NCBI GenBank assembly: GCA_017607445.1
Contig: JAEVHH010000002.1
Span: 806,001 to 870,000, forward strand
From: Histoplasma ohiense
Lineage: Eukaryota > Ascomycota > Eurotiomycetes > Onygenales > Ajellomycetaceae
Reading direction: 5' to 3'
DNA: 64,000 nt
Shown here: piece after piece, positions 57,468 to 64,000 of the stretch
How positions within the stretch are numbered: position 1 is the stretch's first letter
Layout: the number at the start of each line of letters is the position of its first letter
Made by a program: the position numbers and the translations under genes
The notes under the pieces: model-generated
The model's database searches: none
What the model was told of the DNA's origin: nothing
Seen by the model: only the letters and a program-made list of their open reading frames with translations

Positions 57468-59901
57468 GGTTGTTCAGACTGGTAATGTTAGTGTTATCCA
57501 GAATCCGCCGCAAACAACCGGGGTGATCCACATATATATATATATATATATGGAATTTAGCTGCAAACAACAACAACAAGGGTGGATAACTGGATTTTCT
57601 ATGAATTCTGCCAGGGAGAAAAGAGGAGAGCTTGCGGTAGGACAAGTCGAGAGAATGTGATGCAAAGCAGAGGAGTCAACAAGGCGACGGTGGTGAGGAC
57701 GAAAGTTAGGTGTAGCTAAGCTGCCTGACAGACCTGACTGACAACCTGGTCCCGTGAGCAGCTGTATGGACAGCAGCCTGCTTTGCGTAATTATTTGATA
57801 ACGGAAGGGATGAGCACGCACTCTCTCTCGCACACTCATCTAGGTGCGGCGCGGCGCAGTGCGAGTGGGCAAGGTCAGATGTCACTCGCAGTTTCTCGAA
57901 CGCTGTCACACTACTCGCTGGGTCGATCAATGCTTAACTATACCTGGCATATTAATAGTTAGCTGATACAGGTGTTGAGATGCCGTATCTCTCGCCCCGG
58001 GCACCGTTGATGCGTTTGTGGAGGACAAGCGCGCTCGGATCCCTGGGAAGACCCATCGAGTCCGCAAAACCATCCACCCCACGCAGAGCCGCACATGTCA
58101 GGAATAGTTACTTAAAATTACAAATGGGCCGGGCGAAGCTTGAAGCTTGTGGATACGGGGGCGGGTAGCCCGAAAAGAGCATAAAAATAGCCCGGCCTGT
58201 CCTCCATGGATAACCAGAACAGCAAATAATAATATGTTTCCGCCAAACAAAAGCCCTGGCCCAGTAAGCCTAGGTACAGCCACAAGCGAATCAGCCAAGG
58301 AGATGATAATCCTTGATGGGGCCGTTACTGGTTTCATCATGATACAACAACAGCCTTGCACTTTCATGGAGACCTTGCAAAGTGATGGGTCAAACCATAG
58401 AGAGGACTATCAAGGCAATCTCTCTTCTCAAGACGCCGCTAACCATAACACAACACTCATCTCAAGATTTTATGAATGCCATCAAAGTCACCAACAGTTT
58501 ATCAGCAGGTTTGCGCACCAGGAGCGAGGCCTCTGCACTCAGTTGGTCAAGAGAAAGCAAAGTTTCGCATCGGAAACTTATCCCCCCGACTTGCAATTTT
58601 TTTTGCCGTCTGGGATGTCAAATCGGTACTTGGCAAGCCGTTCTATTTAGAATGTCATTATCCGGTTGCATGCCCGATGCCAAATTCCAAGGAATAGCAA
58701 TTTGTGAGGAATATTTTAAAAGGGCTGTATGTATAATAAAAACTTCTCGACTATTTTCCTTGTCGTGCGTCACTAAATATTCTCCGTGGAGCATTCAAAG
58801 AGCTGAAAATTTATGGCCAAGGGAGCAGATATGAGGAAATGAGCTGAAAGTAGCCAGTTGTTGTGTGAATAGCGCAGCTAATGTTTGGGTACAGAATGAG
58901 TTCAGTGAACTGATGTAAAGGTCATGGGTGATATCAAAAAGCCTTTCTCCATGGTTCATTTGTGACATCCGACTAGCTATGGTAATAAAAACATAAAAAT
59001 GGGAGCTATTTTAAACACAGCACGGTGTTTCAATTCAATCTCACGGAAGCGGTTGTCGACAATAATTAGTTCATTACCTGCAGCCTATTTGGCATTGGGT
59101 AACTAGGATCTTGCAATCCCTGATTCCTCAAGAGAAGGCCAAGGGAAGGGGTGACCTGGATCCCTGATCCTGGATGGCTAGCTGTATGGATCTACGAACA
59201 CTGCTTAGGCACTGAGAAGTGTATATAATCTCTCCATGCACCAGTAACCCCGTTCATCCACACTGATTCTCAGCTGATGCAATTTAAACTGGTGTCTTTT
59301 CGTAGAGCAAACAAGCATTTTGTTTCCCAGTTTAGCGAAAAAACTCTATATGGGATTTTCAGTGAGACATACACCTCCTTAAGAGAGCAGTGATGGAGCT
59401 GGCTCGGAGAAAGAGGGGGAAATCGGAAGATGCAACCGTCACAAGTTGCTGTGGCGGAATCTTGAACACATATAATCATGATGTCACTAGATGGTAATTG
59501 TATGGTGTTCAGCTGTCTATTATGGCCCCATATATTAATCCTGTAGCCTGTCCGGTAGCCTCTTGTGATGTTGAAAATGAACTACCTGTTCACGAACAGA
59601 ACGACGCATCTGCCACCCTCCACGATTTGTCGAGTTATATTTTATTTGACGAGACCACAACCACCGCGTGTTTCCCCACCAAAATGATAGATACTCGTCG
59701 AAATAAGGCAGATTTTCTCGCGAGAAAATGGACAAAACCTAAGTAAAATTCCGCATGTATTATACAGGTTAATTAAACCCCGTAGCAAATCTGCAGACAT
59801 AGGCTCTCTGCTTGGTCCTCTGCGTGTCTGCAGAATGTAGCCCGCGTCTCTTGAGTCATCCCAGAGAACATATATGTGACACATATATCCTGCCCGTACA
59901 A
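57468..59901. other. Long intergenic region
   Basis: About 2.4 kb. A TA microsatellite lies at 57532-57552, upstream of the NLR start. Open frames at 58147-58834 and 59498-59746 have no family signal. An inverted repeat ACATATATGTGACACATATAT occurs at about 59868-59888, just past the 3' end of the hydratase gene. No gene is supportable. Confidence 0.55.
57532..57552. repeat. TA dinucleotide microsatellite
   Basis: About 10 TA units, 65 bases upstream of the NLR start codon, probably within its promoter or 5' UTR. Confidence 0.8.
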
Positions 59902-61006
59902 TCACCTGCCCTTAAAGCACGGTTTCCTCTTTTCCGCGAAGGCTTTGAGCGCCTCGAATCGGTCTTCCGTCTCCACAACGCCTAGGTAGGCCTGGTTTTC
60001 CGCCTCCGCTCCCTTTTCAAACCCACGAACTGCCTTCATGGCTTGCCTCAACGCGATGGGGCCACCTTCACAAATATCCAGGGCAAGCTTTATGGTCTCT
60101 CGTATAACTTTTTCCCTCGCTGCGCCTGGTTGGGCGGCTTCCTCAGGGCTGACCTCCACCAGTCGATTACAGAGCCCGATGAAGTAAGCCTCTGCCGCGC
60201 TAACTCTCCGACCAGTGAGAATCATGTCAAGCGCCCGGCTTTCGCCAATGAGCTTGGGTAGCCGATAAGTTCCCCCAGCCCCAGGAATAATGGCGAGTCG
60301 GGTTTCAGGCAAACCCACAATACTCGTCGAGCCAAAGACACGAAGGTTAGTGGACAGGGCGAGCTCGAGGCCGCCGCCTAAAGCCATTGAAGAGATAGCA
60401 GAGATGGTTGGGATTGGGAGGGCAGCAAGGCTTGTGAATGTTTGTCTGAGTTGGGCGAGGAATGCTTCGGTCCTGTGGTCAAAAATAACCACAATCATAA
60501 TTAGCGGATATCCTCGGGGATTAAGTGAATTGCAAATGATGAAAGTTTACAGTATAGAAGCACAGCTATAGGCAACCAAACGAAATCCCAAGGAGGAGAC
60601 GTAAGGTCTTGGGCGGGGAGACTAAGACAAATTAAAAAATAAAATATATGAATACCTACTCTTCTCTCGTGAACTTGGCCCGCTCCTTCAGGTCCGCGCC
60701 AGCGCAGAATGCCGCATCTATGTTGCTGGCGAGAACCAAAGCCCGCGTAGGCCCTTTCCCCTTTTCAGCATCAATTGAATTGACATGTTTGGTTAAGTTG
60801 TCCAGCAACTCTCGTGAAATAGCATTCCGGGCTTCTGGTCTGTTTAATAGAAGGACCTTGATATGACCTGCTCCCGGTGCGGGAACGTGTTGGGTGTCGA
60901 TTACCGAACCACGCGCGCCAGTGCCGACAGTGCTATTATAGCGGACTTGGACAACGGCGAATCGATTGAGAGTAAATGGAGAGGGAACCAAGCGGCGAGA
61001 CATCAT
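59902..61006 (-). CDS. Mitochondrial enoyl-CoA hydratase, methylglutaconyl-CoA hydratase (AUH) type
   Basis: Crotonase-fold enzyme; the AUH type hydrates 3-methylglutaconyl-CoA in leucine degradation. Exons 61006-60660 and 60472-59902, with a 187-nt intron (GTAGGT...CAG, phase 2), give 305 aa. The N-terminus (MMSRRLVPSPFTLNRFAVVQVRYNS) is a mitochondrial presequence. Crotonase landmarks follow: LLLNRPEARNAISREL (about 52-67), AFCAGADLKER (about 99-109, oxyanion and acyl-CoA site), ALGGGLELAL (146-155, with Glu152 expected as catalytic), and GLPETRLAIIPGAGGTYRLPKLIG, with the second conserved Glu. The combination of ALGGGLELAL with PGAGGTQRLPR-like sequence is characteristic of AUH rather than of short-chain hydratase. 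The end (KRKPCFKGR) is normal. The frame crosses the intron only with the splice given, because the unspliced frame stops at 60656. Confidence 0.9.
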
Positions 61007-61460
61007 TAGTTGAGAATGGGAGAAAGGACTAATAGGAGGAAATATGTGTAGAGATCTTTGAGGTTGTTTTTTGCATTCTGTCAGTGTGGAGTGTTGGAGC
61101 AAACAAACCTGGTTCGGTGATTCGGCCAAAAGCGGCTTTGGGATCAGTGGAGGTTGTCGTGGCCCAACGGCTCTTGGCATCTCTCTGCGCACTCCAGCAC
61201 TCATATATGCCGGGATGATATCCATCAATCGATGGTCGCATGTTTTTCTGTTGCCTTTCGTCCTATAATTGATCATTGTATGTAAATATGTATAATACTA
61301 CTAACTGTGATTATATTGTCGTCGGCTACAAGTTCCTGATGAGATTAAAATAGCTTAGGAAACTTGGTACGTCGTCGGTATCATTATCAATATGTTCAGA
61401 TCTAATATGTTATTATACAATATACAAGGGTATATATACATGCAAGAAAAATATTTGCAA
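61007..61460. other. Short intergenic region
   Basis: 454 bases between two genes on the - strand. It holds the 5' leader of the hydratase gene and the 3' UTR of the next gene. No gene seen. Confidence 0.6.
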
Positions 61461-64000
61461 CTATCTTCGTAATCCAGTTAGGACAGCCTTATATTCCTTA
61501 ATTTCACCGTCTGTGGGCCAAGGGGACAGGAGCTCAGTGTTCTCGATGATATCGTATGCTTCATTGACAATAGGGTCAGCAAAAGCCCTTGCTTTTTGGG
61601 TGGATTCGGAAACATCTGAGTTGACCGTATTATTTCCTTCGCGGATAAAACTGTGATGTTTTAAGGCAGGAGAGATGTACGAAGCCCCGGGCTCAGACAC
61701 ACCAGAAGTCAACTCCCAATCTCCCTCCAAAAACACTCTTATGGCCACCACGGTACGACGTAGAAGCCTTTTGCCGCCCATGCGTTCATTGGCAGAGAAT
61801 TTCAGACCAGCCTCACGTTTGCTCATCAACCGGAGAAGTTCCAACAACCCAGCACGATCGTTGGCCAAACCAAGAACCCGAACATAAGCGTGGAGCAGAG
61901 ACGGGGCTGTTGATTCAAATATACCTGGTAGCATAGCAGGAATGTTACTTTCACCATTTTCGTTGGACAGCCCCAATGATGACAGAATGCTCTTCTTCCC
62001 GCCTGTCAATTCCACTGAATCAAATTGGCGCTTAAGCAAAGCCACGCTTTGCTGAACCATTTCACGAATTGTAGAGTATGACAACGACTCTGGCGAGCCG
62101 TATTTCTGGCCTGTGACATTTTCGACGACTTCTAAGCCGTGTTCAGCACCTTCCATGTCTTGCCTAGCTGCCAAAATAAGCCTTGAAAGAGCGGAGCAAG
62201 CAATTTCGAATCCTCGACTTTCAAGGGGGATGTTTGCATCCTGCATCCATGTTAAAACATGGAAAACTTCCCACCACGATAAAACACGCTGCATAGGAAT
62301 AGATATCTTGTGGTTGCTGAACTTAACTCTGTCCGTTGCTAATCCAGACAAGAAATGACTCCATGCTGGAAAATACCGTGGCATTTTTGACTTCATCAGT
62401 TGGACCGCGTGAGTGAGTGCTTTGTGCCGATGAAACTGCTCAGCTTCACCTGACCGATTGGAATCTGAAGGAGAGAGGCTGCTTCCCTTCTTAGCAAAAC
62501 ACAAGACCGGGAATAACTGCCACATTTGCGTGTTCGAGTTATCGGCGGATGGCTCATTTAATACCGAAAACCTACAAAGAAGTTGTATGAATGCGGCAAA
62601 AATGTCGTCCGGCACATCAGCAAGGGACTTCTCGTTCACTAATTGACCTCGAAAGAGGCCAGAAACAAGAGCAGATTTCTGCTGATCAGAGAGGTTGCTA
62701 ATGAGAAGGTATTCTATACCGGTTTCAATAGACTTTGAATTAGCAAGAAGAAGGATAAGTAATTTTCCTGAGGGTCTAATGTTCTGTGAAATCATTTGCT
62801 GAAGCAAATCATCCAATGTTGGCGGTTCGGTGTGGACATAAATGACATCTTGCGGCGAAGAAGGTTCAGGAAAAACCTCCTTTCCATCACCTGGAAGGGC
62901 TTCTGTCGAGAGTTGTGAATGAGAATTTTGAGAACGATCATGGAAGATAATTTTTTCAGCCATTGCGAAATATATGGCTTTGTGGGGTGGGAGTCCACTA
63001 TCCCTGTAGGACAAAAAACATGCCCACGCCTCCTTTAAAGTCCTTGTAGCGCGTATCCGAGCAGACCAGATATCGAAGTACCTTCCATGGTCTGGGGTTT
63101 TAGCCATACCAACGCCGGTTCTCGAGGAAGGTTGCGTGGATGTTTGTCCTGAAAATGATGACATCCGAAAGCGGTTAGGCTTCGGAAGAAACGTTCTCGT
63201 CTGGATCGTCGGAGTCTTATCCGTATCCCATCCAGCGTATATGGCTGCAGTCTGCTCCCATGCAGTCATACCATATCCGACATCTCTCATATGTGAAATA
63301 GACTTAAGCGCCCTACTCTCACTGCCCTCATTTCCCCTTTCGAAATCAATGCCGAGCTTTTCCTCTTTCCAAGGAGGCCACGACTGAGCTTTAAAATTGG
63401 CCCACTGTCGTTCCAGCGAAGTCTTCTTTTGGGCCAGCTGTACGTTAGTAATAGCCTGATAGCCTTCCCTAGTGACAGGGAGGGGAGGGTTAAATTTTGA
63501 CATTTCCCTTAGCAACTGGAACTGAGCGCGTTGTTGAAATATGGCTGAACGATACGGTTCAAGGCGACATGGGATTGCTAGAAGTGAAAGGAGTTTGTTA
63601 TAATAAATAGTTAGACCTCTAATCTTCTTTTCGTAAGCCTCGTTCGATTTATTTGCGGCAGAGGCAGTTCCAAGAGTTCTGGTAATCAAAGCAGCTATGG
63701 AAGGGAAGGCCTGTGGCCACACTTGCCCAGCAAGCCGTAGAAGGCGCACAGCAAGAATCATAATAGTATTGTCATCTCCAGATCTATTCCAGGCACTCCT
63801 TTTAGGGCCAGAAGAAATTTCCGAAGTATGATCGCTGGATAGGTTATCACTTAATATGTCCCAAGCTTGGAACAATAAGATCCTGAAAGCAGTGGCACAG
63901 ATTCTCTCTCGCCGGAGAGTGAAAAGTAACACAAATAATGGAACCTTAGCACTTTCCAGACTATTTTCAGAAGCCTTTTTTTCGAAAATTTTATAACGCA
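61461..64000 (-). CDS. Large unrecognised protein, C-terminal 845 residues (5' end outside the window)
   Basis: A single frame is open from the window's right edge to the stop at 61461, so the start lies beyond 64000. I do not recognise a domain with certainty. The visible part is mostly helical: hydrophobic helices near the start (FVLLFTLRRERICATAFRIL), KFNPPLPVTREGYQAI, IWSARIRATRTLKEAWACFLSYRDSGLPPHKAIYF, then RPSGKLLILLLANSKSIETGIEYL and EVFHVLTWMQDANIPLESRGFEIACSALSRL. The helix-pair segments with 'P....y..l...' spacing recall degenerate pentatricopeptide (PPR) repeats of fungal mitochondrial RNA factors; that is an inference and not a firm call. There is no signal or TM segment in the visible part apart from the first helix. 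Codon use resembles its neighbours. Confidence 0.75.
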   Translation of the reverse strand, partial: RYKIFEKKASENSLESAKVPLFVLLFTLRRERICATAFRILLFQAWDILSDNLSSDHTSEISSGPKRSAWNRSGDDNTIMILAVRLLRLAGQVWPQAFPSIAALITRTLGTASAANKSNEAYEKKIRGLTIYYNKLLSLLAIPCRLEPYRSAIFQQRAQFQLLREMSKFNPPLPVTREGYQAITNVQLAQKKTSLERQWANFKAQSWPPWKEEKLGIDFERGNEGSESRALKSISHMRDVGYGMTAWEQTAAIYAGWDTDKTPTIQTRTFLPKPNRFRMSSFSGQTSTQPSSRTGVGMAKTPDHGRYFDIWSARIRATRTLKEAWACFLSYRDSGLPPHKAIYFAMAEKIIFHDRSQNSHSQLSTEALPGDGKEVFPEPSSPQDVIYVHTEPPTLDDLLQQMISQNIRPSGKLLILLLANSKSIETGIEYLLISNLSDQQKSALVSGLFRGQLVNEKSLADVPDDIFAAFIQLLCRFSVLNEPSADNSNTQMWQLFPVLCFAKKGSSLSPSDSNRSGEAEQFHRHKALTHAVQLMKSKMPRYFPAWSHFLSGLATDRVKFSNHKISIPMQRVLSWWEVFHVLTWMQDANIPLESRGFEIACSALSRLILAARQDMEGAEHGLEVVENVTGQKYGSPESLSYSTIREMVQQSVALLKRQFDSVELTGGKKSILSSLGLSNENGESNIPAMLPGIFESTAPSLLHAYVRVLGLANDRAGLLELLRLMSKREAGLKFSANERMGGKRLLRRTVVAIRVFLEGDWELTSGVSEPGASYISPALKHHSFIREGNNTVNSDVSESTQKARAFADPIVNEAYDIIENTELLSPWPTDGEIKEYKAVLTGLRR

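Noticed and set aside
58147..58834. Overlapping + frames of 150-167 codons
   Set aside because: No family signal, overlapping in different frames, with neighbouring AT-rich intergenic sequence.
1..64000. tRNA, rRNA, CRISPR, LTR or DNA transposon
   Set aside because: I looked for T-loop GGTTCGAnTCC-like boxes, long terminal repeats, terminal inverted repeats, transposase or reverse-transcriptase motifs, and regularly spaced repeats on both strands and found none I can support by eye; a tRNAscan or RepeatMasker run would be decisive.

Overview
The window is nuclear DNA from a filamentous ascomycete, most likely a eurotiomycete and plausibly Onygenales (inference). The evidence is protein-coding genes with short GT..AG introns (mostly 45-125 nt) and CTAAC-like branch points, a protein repertoire typical of Pezizomycotina (Atg11, a LipA/NB-ARC NLR, a DUF3445 'HRQ' protein, a J-domain mitochondrial protein, RES-complex Pml1/SNIP1), and long AT-rich intergenic stretches with poly-T, TA and trinucleotide microsatellites. 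No transposon, tRNA, rRNA or CRISPR array could be supported.

Layout. 1-428: 5' part of class II fructose-bisphosphate aldolase (-). 429-4407: gene-poor, with weak traces of a broken gene near 1.8-2.5 kb. 4408-7485: CSC1/TMEM63 osmosensitive channel (+). 9654-10242: small membrane protein (+). 13778-15591: membrane-anchored DUF3445 protein (+). 15882-17057: homoserine dehydrogenase (-), divergent from a CCDC174-like nuclear protein, 17443-18657 (+). 19800-23864: Atg11 (-), divergent from a CENP-H-like kinetochore gene, 24221-25194 (+). 28679-29357: Nhp6-type HMG-box protein (+). 31325-33857: eight-exon protein of unknown function (+), convergent with a two-TM protein, 34831-35934 (-), itself divergent from a large protein with a C-terminal membrane anchor, 36600-38957 (+). 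40454-41331: Cys-rich single-TM protein (+). 42630-44778: alcohol-oxidase-like GMC flavoenzyme (-). 47139-48095: mitochondrial J-domain protein (-). 48507-48962: broken GNAT acetyltransferase (+). 49641-50651: FHA splicing factor Pml1/SNIP1 (+). 50958-51522: mitochondrial LEA-like protein (-). 52604-57467: five-exon NLR-type protein, alpha/beta-hydrolase + NB-ARC (-). 59902-61006: mitochondrial enoyl-CoA hydratase of the methylglutaconyl-CoA hydratase type (-). 61461-64000: 3' part of a large unrecognised protein (-).

Most genes are housekeeping (glycolysis, Thr/Met synthesis, leucine breakdown, autophagy, splicing, chromatin, kinetochore) and show no functional clustering. The most notable items are the fungal NLR, which joins a lipase-like effector to an NB-ARC switch with intact key motifs, and the GNAT pseudogene, whose decay can be read directly (two adjacent stops and a frameshift inside a conserved motif). 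I did not find a convincing previously undescribed multi-gene system. Exon boundaries were placed by hand from reading frame, splice consensus and family continuity, and should be checked against RNA-seq.
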